DNA from: an uncultured Roseibium sp.
GTDB taxonomy: Bacteria > Pseudomonadota > Alphaproteobacteria > Rhizobiales > Stappiaceae
Length of the DNA stretch: 64,000 nt
Assembly (NCBI RefSeq): GCF_947499295.1
Contig: NZ_CANMNP010000008.1
Coordinates: forward strand, 1 to 64,000
Direction: 5' to 3'
In this document: one piece after another, positions 44,031 through 53,362 of the stretch
How the letters are laid out: each line of letters starts with the position of its first letter
Numbering within the stretch: position 1 is the stretch's first letter
Program-made: the position numbers and the translations under genes
Notes under the pieces: generated by a model
The model's input: only the letters and a program-made list of their open reading frames with translations
What the model was told of the DNA's origin: nothing
Database searches by the model: none

Positions 44031-45450
44031 GCGCTCCTTGCGCGCTCGGCCCGTCGATGCGCCTTTTGCTCTGACCCTGTTCGATCGGAATTCAGAACGC
44101 ATTTACGACCTGTGTCCCCGTGCTGAAGCTGCGGGTCTCAACCGCGGCATGACGCTGGTTCATGCGCGCAGCTTCTGCCCCGGACTTCTGACCCGTGCGG
44201 CTGATCCTGTGACCGATCAGCGTTTCCTCCGCTTGCTGGCCCGGTGGGCCGTGCGCTACTGCCCCTGGGTCGGCCTTGACGGCCGGGACGGCCTTTTTCT
44301 CGACGTAACCGGATCGGCGCATTTGCTTGGCGGAGAGGCTCCGCTTCTGGACGATATCAAAAGCCGCCTGACCCGCGCCGGCCTGACGGCAAGGCTTGCT
44401 CTTGCCGGCACGCCGGGCACAGCCTGGGCCATGTCCCACTTTGCTGAAGGCATTGCTAACGATGGTGAGAACCTTGCGCGTATCGGCCCGCTGCCGCTCT
44501 CTGCCCTGCGCCTTCCCGACCAGACCTGCACCAGCCTTGAACGCCTCGGCATCGCAACGGTGTCGGAGCTCTATAACCTGCCACGGGCAACCGTTGCCAG
44601 ACGTTACGATCCGGAGGTTTTGCGCCGCCTTGACCAGGCGCTCGGAGATATCCCGGAGCAGATCTCGCCCCTGAAGGACGAGGTCAGCTTTGCCGTGCGC
44701 ATCACCCTGCCTGACCCGATCGGACTTCTGGACGATGTCATGGCAGCGGCCCGGCGATTGATCGATCATCTATGTGCCCGGCTGGACATCGCCCAGAAGG
44801 GCGCGCGCATGCTCAAGATCACCTTCCGCAGAGTGGATCAGGAGAACCAGTCGGTAGAACTGAAGCTTGCCCGGCCGATGCGGGATGGCGAGCGCATACT
44901 TGCGCTTTTCGAGCGGGGCGTCAGCGCCGTCGATGCCGGATACGGCATAGATATGATCCGGCTGGAAGCGGTGGAGGTCGAAGAGCTTGGCATGCGCCAG
45001 CTGGACCGAGCCGAAGGCCGGGAAAAGGACAGTCTCGCCGATCTCATCACCCAGCTTGGTAACAGGGTGGGCCTGGAGAACATCCAGCGGTTTCACCCCG
45101 TCGACAGTCATATTCCCGAACGCAGCTTCAAACTGGTGCCTGCCGCCTATTCCAGCCCGGTTCCCACCTGGCCCGCCCAACGTCCACGCCCCTTGCGCCT
45201 GTTCCCCCCCGAACCGATTTCCGGGACCGGGTTCGAGCCGCCGCGCCGCTTCCGCTGGCGGGGCCGGTCCCTGAGCACCGCAGAGGCTGAAGGGCCGGAA
45301 CGGATCACCCCGGCGTGGTGGGAAAACGACCAGGACTGGGCCCATGGCCTGCGCGACTATTGGCGCGTGGCCACTTTGCAGGGCCAGCGCCTGTGGCTGT
45401 TCCACACGCCGCAACACCCGGCCTGGTTCGTGCAAGGGGAGTTCGGTTGA
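43984..45450 (+). CDS. imuB: ImuB, inactive Y-family polymerase subunit
   Basis: A 488-aa Y-family DNA polymerase homologue. The N-terminus IVSLWFPRLAAERSLR replaces the usual catalytic DxD, and the second acidic pair is not kept (GLDGRDGLFLDVTGSAHL), as in ImuB proteins, which act as hubs for the beta clamp and DnaE2. It is coupled to imuA upstream and dnaE2 downstream (TGATG overlap). I prefer the ATG at 43984 over the TTG at 43972. Confidence 0.9.
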   Translation: MQRRIVSLWFPRLAAERSLRARPVDAPFALTLFDRNSERIYDLCPRAEAAGLNRGMTLVHARSFCPGLLTRAADPVTDQRFLRLLARWAVRYCPWVGLDGRDGLFLDVTGSAHLLGGEAPLLDDIKSRLTRAGLTARLALAGTPGTAWAMSHFAEGIANDGENLARIGPLPLSALRLPDQTCTSLERLGIATVSELYNLPRATVARRYDPEVLRRLDQALGDIPEQISPLKDEVSFAVRITLPDPIGLLDDVMAAARRLIDHLCARLDIAQKGARMLKITFRRVDQENQSVELKLARPMRDGERILALFERGVSAVDAGYGIDMIRLEAVEVEELGMRQLDRAEGREKDSLADLITQLGNRVGLENIQRFHPVDSHIPERSFKLVPAAYSSPVPTWPAQRPRPLRLFPPEPISGTGFEPPRRFRWRGRSLSTAEAEGPERITPAWWENDQDWAHGLRDYWRVATLQGQRLWLFHTPQHPAWFVQGEFG

Positions 45451-48400
45451 TGACCGCACCGATCCTTGCCGACGCCGTGTTTCCCGAACCGGCCCGCTAT
45501 GCGGAGCTGTGCGTCACATCCAATTTTTCCTTTTTGCGCGGGGCTTCCCACCCGGAGGAACTGGTAACGCGCGCCGCAGCTCTTGGGCTGGACGCAATTG
45601 CCATCACTGACCGCAATTCACTGGCAGGTGTGGTGCGTGCCTTTTCCGCACTCAAGGAGATCCGGCGGACAGCGGAGGAAGGCATCCAGATCCGGTCCCA
45701 CTCGCAGATCGATTCATCCTCCCGGCAAGAGACCAGCACCACACCACCGCTCACCGTCGCACTTTCCAGAAGGTTGCCACGGCTGATTGTCGGAGCACGG
45801 CTCGTGCTGCAGGACAGCCCTGTGGAGTGGGTGGCTCTGCCGACGGACCGCGCGGCCTATGAACGGCTCAGCCAGCTTCTGACACTTGGCAAGCGCCGAG
45901 CGGAAAAGGGCGACTGCCATCTGAACCATGCCGATCTTCTGGCCGCCGCGACCGGCCTGATCCTGATTGCTCTGCCCCGGCCATTCATGACGGCATGTGC
46001 CTCACAGGCCGATATTTGCAAGACGGCACGTGCACATATCCGCGCGCTGCGCCAGGACGCCCCCGGCCACATCTTTCTGGGAGCGGCGCCGCGCTATGAC
46101 GGTACTGACCAGGCGTGGTTCCGCACCTGTGCCCAGGCAGCCCATTCACTGGCAGCGCCCATGATCGCCGTCGGTGACGTGCTGATGCATCACGCCGGAC
46201 GGCGTCGGCTGGCCGATGTGCTGACATGCCTGCGCGAAGGCTGCACCATCGACCAGATCGGAACCAGGGCCCTGCCCAATGGCGAACGGCGGCTGAAGGC
46301 GCCCGAGGATATGGCCCGGCTTTACCGCCACCACCCGGCGGCGTTGCGCCGAACTCTTGAAATTGCCACGCGCTGCAGCTTTGACCTTGCCGAGCTTTCC
46401 TACGAATACCCGGATGAGATCGCGGATGGCGAAAGCCCGCAGGAACGGTTGGAACGGCTCACCTACAAGGGCCTTCAAAACCGTTATCCGGCCGGCATCC
46501 CCGAGCACGCCATGGCCCTTGCGGAAAAGGAACTGAAGCTGATCCGGAAGCTTGATTTCCCCGCCTACTTCCTGACCGTTCACGACATCATCCAGTTTGC
46601 CCGCAGCCGTCATATCCTTTGCCAGGGACGCGGTTCGGCGGCCAATTCGATCATCTGTTATGCGCTTGGCATCACCGATGTCGGACCGGAGACAATCACC
46701 ATGGTCTCCGAACGGTTCATTTCCGAACACCGCGGCGAACCACCGGATATCGACGTCGATTTCGAGCATGAACGCCGGGAAGAAGTGATCCAGTATGTCT
46801 ATGAAAAATACGGCCGTCACCGCGCCGGGCTCTGCGCCACGGTGATCCATTTCCGCACCCGCGCCGCGATCCGGGAGGTGGGCAAGGTGATGGGGTTGAA
46901 CGTGGATGTCACGGCGGCCCTCTCCGGCCAGATCTGGGGCAGCTCCAATTCCGGGCCGGAAGAAACGCGAATGAAGGAAATCGGTCTCGATCTGAGCAAT
47001 CCGCGCATCTGCCAGACGATCGAATTGATCAAGGAGATCATCGGATTTCCACGTCACCTCAGCCAACATGTCGGCGGCTTTGTGATCACACAGGGACGTC
47101 TTGACGCGCTCTGTCCCATCGAGAATGCGGCCATGGAAAACCGGACCGTGATTGAATGGGACAAGGATGATATCGACGCCCTCGGCATCCTGAAGGTAGA
47201 CCTGCTCAGCCTTGGCATGCTGACCTGCATCCGCAAATGCTTCGATCTGCTCGACACGCATCATGGACGGCAACTGACTCTCGGCACGGTGCCGCAAGGC
47301 GACACGACAACCTATGACATGTTGTGCAAGGCCGATGCGATCGGTGTTTTCCAGGTGGAAAGCCGGGCGCAGATGAACTTTCTGCCGCGCATGCGCCCCC
47401 GTGAATTCTACGATCTTGTCATTGAGGTTGCGATTGTCCGGCCCGGTCCGATCCAGGGCGGCATGGTGCATCCCTATATCAACCGGCGTCAGGGCAAGGA
47501 AAAGATCAGCTTCCCCTCAAAAGCGCTGGAAGAGGTTCTGGGCAAGACGCTCGGCGTACCGCTTTTTCAGGAACAGGCGATGCAGATCGCCGTGGTTGCC
47601 GCCGGCTTCACGCCGTCGGAAGCAGACAAGCTGCGCCGGTCCATGGCTACGTTCCGGCGTATGGGCACAATCGGTCAGCTGAAGGACAAGTTCATTACCG
47701 GCATGCTGGAACGCGGCTATGAGCTGGAGTTTGCCCAGAACTGTTTCAGCCAGATCGAAGGGTTCGGCGAATACGGCTTTCCGGAAAGCCACGCAGCCGC
47801 CTTTGCCATGCTCGCTTATGTCTCGGCCTATCTGAAATGTCATTTCCCGGCCGAATTCGCCTGCGCTTTGCTCAACTCCCAGCCGATGGGTTTTTATGCC
47901 CCGGCACAGATCGTGCGCGATGCCCGCGAGCACCAGGTGGAGGTGCGCCCCATTTGCGTCAACACCAGCGCCTGGGACAACACGCTGGAGCGGCGCAGCG
48001 ATGGCGCACTCGCCCTGAGACTGGGTTTCCGTCAGATCAAGGGACTTCGCGAAGAGGACGCCGACTGGATCGTTGCGGCACGCGGCAACGGCTATCCGGA
48101 CACCGAAACCCTGTGGCTTCGAACCGGTGTGCCTCCCGCTACGCTGGAGCGCCTGGCCGAGGCCGACGCCTTTTCCGGCATGGGCCTCAGCCGCCGCGCC
48201 GCACTCTGGCAGGTAAAGACAATCCGCAGCCCCAAACCGCTGCCCCTCTTCAACGACCCGATTGACGGCGAAGCAATCTTCGAACCGGATGTGCTGCTGC
48301 CGGCCATGCATCTGGGCCAGGAGGTGGTGGAGGATTATCTGTCGACCCGTCTGACACTGCGCGCCCATCCGATGGAGTTGCTGCGCCCGCATATTCCACG

Positions 48401-48848
48401 CCTGACCCCGCATGACCGGTTGCCCGTGCTCTCCCCCCGCGAGGCGCGTCATGTTTCGGTCTGCGGCCTCGTCATCACCCGCCAGCGCCCTGGCACGGCT
48501 TCAGGTGTCATCTTCTTGACATTGGAAGACGAAACGGGCGTTTCCAACGTGGTCGTCTGGCCGAAAATGTATGAAAAATATCGTGCCGCTGTCATTGGCG
48601 GGCGGCTCTTGAAAGTGACTGGCCGTCTGGAGCGCGAAGGTATTGTCGTCCATCTGATCGCTGATCATATCGAAGACCGCTCCCGCGACCTCGCTCTTCT
48701 CGGCCACCCCAGTGACGATGCTCTGGGTCAGACCACACCCAAGACGGATGACGTGCCCGCGCACCTCAAATCAGACGCACCTAAACCAAGAGCCATGCAC
48801 CCGCGCGACCAGGCCAAACGGCTCTTTCCGAGCCGGGATTTTCACTGA
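45450..48848 (+). CDS. dnaE2: Error-prone DNA polymerase III alpha subunit DnaE2
   Basis: An 1132-aa C-family polymerase. It has an N-terminal PHP domain (AELCVTSNFSFLRGASHPEELV), the catalytic Asp motif PPDIDVDFEHERR in the palm, helix-hairpin-helix segments and a C-terminal OB domain (GTASGVIFLTLEDETGVSNVVVW). DnaE2 is the active translesion polymerase of the cassette; it copies damaged DNA and causes induced mutations. It begins at an ATG overlapping the imuB stop, so the three genes form an operon. SOS control is usual. Confidence 0.95.
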   Translation: MTAPILADAVFPEPARYAELCVTSNFSFLRGASHPEELVTRAAALGLDAIAITDRNSLAGVVRAFSALKEIRRTAEEGIQIRSHSQIDSSSRQETSTTPPLTVALSRRLPRLIVGARLVLQDSPVEWVALPTDRAAYERLSQLLTLGKRRAEKGDCHLNHADLLAAATGLILIALPRPFMTACASQADICKTARAHIRALRQDAPGHIFLGAAPRYDGTDQAWFRTCAQAAHSLAAPMIAVGDVLMHHAGRRRLADVLTCLREGCTIDQIGTRALPNGERRLKAPEDMARLYRHHPAALRRTLEIATRCSFDLAELSYEYPDEIADGESPQERLERLTYKGLQNRYPAGIPEHAMALAEKELKLIRKLDFPAYFLTVHDIIQFARSRHILCQGRGSAANSIICYALGITDVGPETITMVSERFISEHRGEPPDIDVDFEHERREEVIQYVYEKYGRHRAGLCATVIHFRTRAAIREVGKVMGLNVDVTAALSGQIWGSSNSGPEETRMKEIGLDLSNPRICQTIELIKEIIGFPRHLSQHVGGFVITQGRLDALCPIENAAMENRTVIEWDKDDIDALGILKVDLLSLGMLTCIRKCFDLLDTHHGRQLTLGTVPQGDTTTYDMLCKADAIGVFQVESRAQMNFLPRMRPREFYDLVIEVAIVRPGPIQGGMVHPYINRRQGKEKISFPSKALEEVLGKTLGVPLFQEQAMQIAVVAAGFTPSEADKLRRSMATFRRMGTIGQLKDKFITGMLERGYELEFAQNCFSQIEGFGEYGFPESHAAAFAMLAYVSAYLKCHFPAEFACALLNSQPMGFYAPAQIVRDAREHQVEVRPICVNTSAWDNTLERRSDGALALRLGFRQIKGLREEDADWIVAARGNGYPDTETLWLRTGVPPATLERLAEADAFSGMGLSRRAALWQVKTIRSPKPLPLFNDPIDGEAIFEPDVLLPAMHLGQEVVEDYLSTRLTLRAHPMELLRPHIPRLTPHDRLPVLSPREARHVSVCGLVITRQRPGTASGVIFLTLEDETGVSNVVVWPKMYEKYRAAVIGGRLLKVTGRLEREGIVVHLIADHIEDRSRDLALLGHPSDDALGQTTPKTDDVPAHLKSDAPKPRAMHPRDQAKRLFPSRDFH

Positions 48849-48906
48849 GACACGCTTGCAAAGACACCACCATCATACCCTGAACCAACTCACTCATCAG
48901 GCCTGG

Positions 48907-48944
48907 TTGACAGAAGAAACCGCCATTTATTATACAGTGTATAA
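48907..48944 (+). promoter_or_regulatory. Promoter with 15-bp TetR-type operator
   Basis: TTGACA at 48907-48912 is followed 18 nt later by TATACA at 48931-48936. The perfect palindrome TTATACAGTGTATAA (48930-48944, central G) covers that -10. It sits just upstream of a reductase-tetR operon, so the TetR protein probably represses both genes from here. Confidence 0.8.
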
Positions 48945-48958
48945 AAATGGAGAGTTGA

Positions 48959-49492
48959 ATGCCAACCGGACACACAATGATGGCCATGAGCCTGGATGGT
49001 TTCGTCGCGCGAAAGAACCACACGCTCGACTGGTTGATGAAGCTCGACACTGAGGGTGAGGAGCACGGGTTTGCCGACTTTCAAGAGAGCATCGATGTCA
49101 TCGTCATGGGCACAGGCTCTTTCAGAACGGTTCTGGGCTTCGGTGAATGGCCCTATCAAAAACCGGCGGTGGTTCTGAGCAGTACCATGCGCGAAGACGA
49201 CATTCCCGACCACATAAAGGGCAAGGTTGAATTCAGCCAATTGTCACCTGAAGCTCTGATGTCTCAACTGGGTGAGCGTGGCATATCGCGGGTCTATGTC
49301 GACGGCGGCGCAATCATCCGGTCATTCCTGCATGCCGGCCACATCGCCGATATGAGAGTTGCGGTAGCACCCGTACTCATTGGCGACGGCATTCGCATGT
49401 TTGGTGAACTAACCAAGGACATTGATCTGTTTCTTGAAGAGGTGAGCCAGTTCAAGTCCGGCCTGGTCCAAATGCGGTACAGGGTTATCTGA
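48959..49492 (+). CDS. Dihydrofolate reductase/RibD-C family reductase
   Basis: A 177-aa protein of the RibD C-terminal (DHFR-like) family: MAMSLDGFVARKNHTLDWL at the start, DVIVMGTGSFRTVL in the centre and GISRVYVDGGAIIRSFLHAGHIADM near the end. It probably binds NADPH. GGAG sits 6 nt before the ATG. The tetR gene follows after only 2 nt, so they form an operon. The substrate is not known; the regulator may respond to it. Confidence 0.88.
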   Translation: MPTGHTMMAMSLDGFVARKNHTLDWLMKLDTEGEEHGFADFQESIDVIVMGTGSFRTVLGFGEWPYQKPAVVLSSTMREDDIPDHIKGKVEFSQLSPEALMSQLGERGISRVYVDGGAIIRSFLHAGHIADMRVAVAPVLIGDGIRMFGELTKDIDLFLEEVSQFKSGLVQMRYRVI

Positions 49493-49494
49493 CG

Positions 49495-50076
49495 ATGGCC
49501 GCTAAAAAGACCCCGGGCCGCCCATCAAAAGGGGCTGGCGCGTTGTCCAAAAAACGCATCATTGACGCTGCCGCGCCGCTCCTGCAGCAAAAAGGCCTCG
49601 AAGCTGTGTCTTTTAGGCGTTTGGCGGACAACCTCGGTGTGAGTGCAATGGCAATCAAATACCATATTGGTAGCCAGCAGGAACTGCTGTCCGCATTGGT
49701 CGAGCACAGTTTCAAAGACACGTTAGGCACGATCAAGGGAGAAAGTCCTGCGGAACGTCTCCGTCATGTTCTTTCAATGTACTGTATCCGTGCCCTGGAA
49801 AACCCGAATGCGATCCGCTGCATCCTGAACGACGCTTCGCTCATGAGTCTGGAAATTATTGAAATCACAGAAGAAATAAGGAAATATACCCGACTGTTGA
49901 ACGATGATGACCCAGACGACGTTCTACTCAACCTGCTGGTCGATTACACACACGGTTTCGTCTTTTCAGCGGTTGCAGCTGCCCCCAACACATGCCTTAC
50001 CCAAGAGGATTACCTGCGCAGCATCGATTGGACGCTCTCGCTCTGCAAGGACCAGAAAAAATCGACACCGTCTTGA
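49495..50076 (+). CDS. TetR-family transcriptional regulator
   Basis: A 193-aa TetR regulator. The DNA-binding part is KKRIIDAAAPLLQQKGLEAVSFRRLADNLGVSAMAIKYHIGSQQELLSALV; the rest is a ligand-binding helical domain. It is cotranscribed with the reductase gene and is probably autoregulated through the palindrome at 48930-48944. It converges on a small secreted protein gene. The inducer is unknown. Confidence 0.9.
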   Translation: MAAKKTPGRPSKGAGALSKKRIIDAAAPLLQQKGLEAVSFRRLADNLGVSAMAIKYHIGSQQELLSALVEHSFKDTLGTIKGESPAERLRHVLSMYCIRALENPNAIRCILNDASLMSLEIIEITEEIRKYTRLLNDDDPDDVLLNLLVDYTHGFVFSAVAAAPNTCLTQEDYLRSIDWTLSLCKDQKKSTPS

Positions 50077-50084
50077 GACAGGCG

Positions 50085-50492
50085 CTACTGAGTTGATATG
50101 CGATGATAGATCAAAGGGCGATCATCGTCGGTTGCACCGAAGCGGACAATGCCCGTCTCTTCGTCGCGAACCAGGAACCTGTCTCTGATATCAAAGGGCT
50201 CGCCACCTTCGCAAACTGCGCGTGAATTGAAGCGGTGAAGCTTGCCATCGTCGGTCAAGCGACCTTCAGCCACAATCCAGCCTTTCCCGTTTTCGCAAAG
50301 AGAGAACTCCGAAGGAACCACACGGATATCAAACTCACCCGGCTCCTTACCAGCAATCGACAAATAGTCGATTGAGCCATCAAGAGCATCAAGTCCCTTG
50401 TAAAGTCCCACCCAATCCGCATCGTCCGCGACAGCGGAACCGGTCAAAACAGCCAACCCTACAAAGGCCGATGCAAGCAATCGATTGAACAT
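50085..50492 (-). CDS. Secreted protein of unknown function
   Basis: A 135-aa protein with a signal peptide (MFNRLLASAFVGLAVLTGSAVA) and a compact beta-rich domain containing DADWVGLYKGLDALDGSIDYL and two Cys (SLCENGK and AVCEGGE) that could form a disulphide. AGGG is 9 nt before the ATG. I do not recognise a family. Export to the periplasm is the only firm prediction. It is monocistronic. Confidence 0.75.
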   Translation of the reverse strand: MFNRLLASAFVGLAVLTGSAVADDADWVGLYKGLDALDGSIDYLSIAGKEPGEFDIRVVPSEFSLCENGKGWIVAEGRLTDDGKLHRFNSRAVCEGGEPFDIRDRFLVRDEETGIVRFGATDDDRPLIYHRISTQ

Positions 50493-50726
50493 GCTTCAAT
50501 CCCTTCGTGCGTATCAATTGCGATCACGACAGTCGATGACCACAAAGAAAATCACAGATTGCAACAATCCGTCAAAACACCCGCCGAGACCTTGTAGGAC
50601 TGGTGCCACGCATTTTCTGTGTCCTGGTGAAACATCGTAGGCAAAAAGTATCGCATTCTGCTGGTATTTCATCCACGCATGACTTATGAGTGAGCAAATG
50701 CTCATTATTGTCTTGAAAGGCTCGTC

Positions 50727-51650
50727 ATGCGCGCTTCATCCGTCCTGCTTTCCATAGCGCTACTCGTCGGCCTGGCTATTCCGGCTGCTGCTCAGATGAG
50801 CGAAGATCAAATCCGAAACGGCTTCAAAAATCACGCCGCGATGGCCCAGTATTATCGCTGGTATCAATTTTACGAACGCCCGGATGGCGGCGTTGCCAAC
50901 GCACTCGATATCCTCACCAAAGACGTGACGATCACTTCCGGCCTGGGCACTGCGAACGGTCATGCGCAATACAAGGAACGCGTGGCACAACTACCGGCAA
51001 CCTGGAAGAATGCGCACCACGTTCAAACTGCCGAGATCACCCAAGGCAAAGACGGCAAAATGACGCTTACCGCGAAGATCATTTATCAGAACCAGGGCAT
51101 GCTTCCGGATGGGGCCGTTCGACAAGCCGACCTGAACTACACCGTTGAAATGGTGCCTGGCGAAGATGTGCTTCCGCTTCTATCCAATGTTCTGATCGAA
51201 CAGAACAGCGACACCACCGTCACAAGTTTTCAAGATGCCTATGCTGAGAATCGGCTGCGCAGCCTTGTTCACTACTGGCTCGCGCTGATCGAAGACCCTT
51301 CCCGCAATCCTGAACCCGTTCAGGAAATTCTTTCAGATGACTTCTCACTGAATTTTTCAAGCGGCGCCATCACCGACTTTAACGGCTTCAAGGCTTGGCT
51401 GGCCGGTCCAGCATCGCAGGTCGCGGCCAGCACCCATGTCATATCCAACTTCGAAGCGAAGGACCTTGGTGAGGGAGAATACACGGCCACGATGGATTTC
51501 GATTGGGCAGGCATCACGCCCGACGGCACCGAACTTGTCGCCAAGACGCGCCATACCTGGACAGCAACCAACGACGTCAACGAGCGGTTCGCGCGCATCA
51601 AAACCGTCGATGTGGAAGTGCTTGAACCCTTCCGGCCGCGTGGGAACTGA
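50727..51650 (+). CDS. Secreted tandem SnoaL/NTF2-like protein
   Basis: A 307-aa protein with a signal peptide (MRASSVLLSIALLVGLAIPAAA) and two NTF2-like halves. The first contains HAAMAQYYRWYQFYERPDGGVANALDILTKDVTIT and the second begins YAENRLRSLVHYWLALIEDPSRN. The halves share the pattern of a long first helix followed by an acidic strand. Periplasmic location follows from the signal peptide. No catalytic residues are assigned. AAAGG is about 7 nt upstream of the ATG. Confidence 0.75.
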   Translation: MRASSVLLSIALLVGLAIPAAAQMSEDQIRNGFKNHAAMAQYYRWYQFYERPDGGVANALDILTKDVTITSGLGTANGHAQYKERVAQLPATWKNAHHVQTAEITQGKDGKMTLTAKIIYQNQGMLPDGAVRQADLNYTVEMVPGEDVLPLLSNVLIEQNSDTTVTSFQDAYAENRLRSLVHYWLALIEDPSRNPEPVQEILSDDFSLNFSSGAITDFNGFKAWLAGPASQVAASTHVISNFEAKDLGEGEYTATMDFDWAGITPDGTELVAKTRHTWTATNDVNERFARIKTVDVEVLEPFRPRGN

Positions 51651-51768
51651 CCTCACCAAACAGTGTAGAAAACCAGTTGATGGCCCGCGCGACAAAAACC
51701 TGATGCGTGGGCCACTTGCGCTATCGACGTCCTAGACAAATCGAACTGGGACTTTCTATTGTGCCGGC

Positions 51769-52854
51769 ATGACAACCGAACCTCCAAAGATATCCGATAG
51801 CCGCATTCGTGCAGTCATGGCTCCCCTTGCGCTCCCGCATAAGACGGCGTCCGGCACACTGGAAGCTGCTCCCCTGGTCCTGATCGACATAACGATGAAT
51901 GACGGGATCACTGGTTCGGCATATCTATTTTCCTATACGCCGGTTGCGTTGGAGCCACTTGCCCTTTTGACTGGGAACCTGATCAACGGTCTCGTTGGCG
52001 AGACTTCGGACCCGGAAAGCGTGAATGCACTGCTTGATCAACGTGCTCGGCTGCTTGGAAACCAGGGCCTTCTGGCAATGGCGATCAGCGGTATAGACAT
52101 GGCTTTGTGGGACGCCAAGGCCAAGCGGGCCGAGAAGCCCTTGTGCAAGTTACTGGGCCAGGATTGCAAACCAGTCCGAGCTTATGACAGCCTTGGTCAG
52201 ATGCCACCCGACGAGACCGCCCGGGAAGTCGAGGCTTCTCTCAAACGCGGATTTCGCGCTTTCAAGATCAAGGCCGGACATCCCGATCCGCAAGTTGATG
52301 CCGCCGTTGTGCGCGCGATCCGAAACGTAGCCGGTACCGATGTCTGGATTGCGGCGGACTTCAATCAGGCGTTCGATGTCGACGAAGCCGTCCAGCGCAT
52401 GAAAATACTCGACGATGAAGGCCTGGCCTGGATCGAGGAACCGGTTCATGCCACCAACTATCTGGGGCATGCCGTTGTTCGCACCAACATCCGGTCACCG
52501 GTTCAAACAGGTGAAAACTGGTGGGGAATTGCCGACATGCAAAAATCGGTTGCCGCGAACGCTTCAGACCTTGTGATGCCGGATGCGATGAAAATCGGCG
52601 GTGTGACAGGCTGGCGCCGGGCAAGCCAACTTGCTCAAGATGCATCATTGCCGGTTGCAAGCCATCTGTTCGTCGAGATTTCCTCCCATCTTCTGAACGC
52701 GACGCCAACTGCCATGATCCTGGAGTGGTTCGACATTGCCGGAACGCTTGTCGCGAACACGCCCACCATTCGAGACGGCCACGCGCTCCCATCTTTGGAG
52801 CCGGGCATCGGCATTATCTGGGACGAGCACGCAATTTCGAACATTTCAGCATAG
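51769..52854 (+). CDS. Mandelate racemase/enolase-superfamily enzyme
   Basis: A 361-aa enzyme of the MR subgroup. The N-terminal capping domain (about 1-125) is followed by a barrel with KxK in FKIKAGH and a metal Asp in AADFNQAF. The further metal ligand is the Glu in IEEP, and an acid/base His lies in ASHLFVE. Such enzymes abstract the alpha-proton of a carboxylate, giving racemisation or dehydration of sugar acids. It is monocistronic and converges on a tautomerase gene. Substrate unknown. Confidence 0.88.
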   Translation: MTTEPPKISDSRIRAVMAPLALPHKTASGTLEAAPLVLIDITMNDGITGSAYLFSYTPVALEPLALLTGNLINGLVGETSDPESVNALLDQRARLLGNQGLLAMAISGIDMALWDAKAKRAEKPLCKLLGQDCKPVRAYDSLGQMPPDETAREVEASLKRGFRAFKIKAGHPDPQVDAAVVRAIRNVAGTDVWIAADFNQAFDVDEAVQRMKILDDEGLAWIEEPVHATNYLGHAVVRTNIRSPVQTGENWWGIADMQKSVAANASDLVMPDAMKIGGVTGWRRASQLAQDASLPVASHLFVEISSHLLNATPTAMILEWFDIAGTLVANTPTIRDGHALPSLEPGIGIIWDEHAISNISA

Positions 52855-52869
52855 CTCACGTGTTGCCTG

Positions 52870-53259
52870 TCAAAGCTGCAAGACCGACTTCACAGATCCA
52901 GCGCTGCTGAATGACCAGTCGATTGGTTGATTTTCCAGAAGATAGATAATGGAATTGTCGGGTTTCAGACCGGTCTGGCCGAGGCGTTTCCTCACATCTC
53001 GGTAAAGTGCCTCTTTCTGATCGTCAGAACGACCGCCAAGCAGAGCGATCTCAATAATGATTGTATGTGCCGGGTCGCGTACGCCCAGAAATGACGGATG
53101 AAGAATAATGTCTTGTGGCGGATAACGCGTCACAAGGCAGAAGAAGTCATCAGGGTTTACCGCACACGTTTCCACCAAGCTGTCATGAAGCAATTGATTG
53201 ATGCGGTGGCAGGTCGCTGTCGGCAGTGCCTGCGGAACGTGGATCTTGTTCATCGGCAT
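52870..53259 (-). CDS. Tautomerase-superfamily protein
   Basis: A 129-aa tautomerase-fold protein: MPMNKIHVPQALPTATCHRI at the start, DDFFCLVTRYPPQDI, and IIIEIALLGGRSDDQKEALYRDVRKRL. After removal of the start Met, Pro-1 is the catalytic base, as the family needs. This supports the ATG at 53259, which has AGGGG about 5 nt upstream; the frame is open 133 codons further with no homology. It diverges from a LysR gene, its likely regulator. Confidence 0.85.
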   Translation of the reverse strand: MPMNKIHVPQALPTATCHRINQLLHDSLVETCAVNPDDFFCLVTRYPPQDIILHPSFLGVRDPAHTIIIEIALLGGRSDDQKEALYRDVRKRLGQTGLKPDNSIIYLLENQPIDWSFSSAGSVKSVLQL

Positions 53260-53302
53260 CAGAGCCCCTTTCTGTTCGTTTGAAGTCCGGGGGCACGCTA
53301 TT

Positions 53303-53335
53303 CTTGAATTTTTGTTGAAAATAGACAAAATCAAG
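53303..53335. promoter_or_regulatory. Imperfect palindrome between tautomerase and LysR genes
   Basis: CTTGAATTTTTGT and ACAAAATCAAG are near-inverted repeats in the 103-nt divergent intergenic region. LysR regulators bind such AT-rich dyads between themselves and their target genes. The arms differ by two inserted bases, so the call is tentative. Confidence 0.45.
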
Positions 53336-53362
53336 CAAGATAAACTTGCCTGAAAGTCTGAA

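Noticed and set aside
46146..47471. 441-codon minus-strand frame inside dnaE2
   Set aside because: Antisense to the catalytic part of dnaE2; no start signal and no family pattern.
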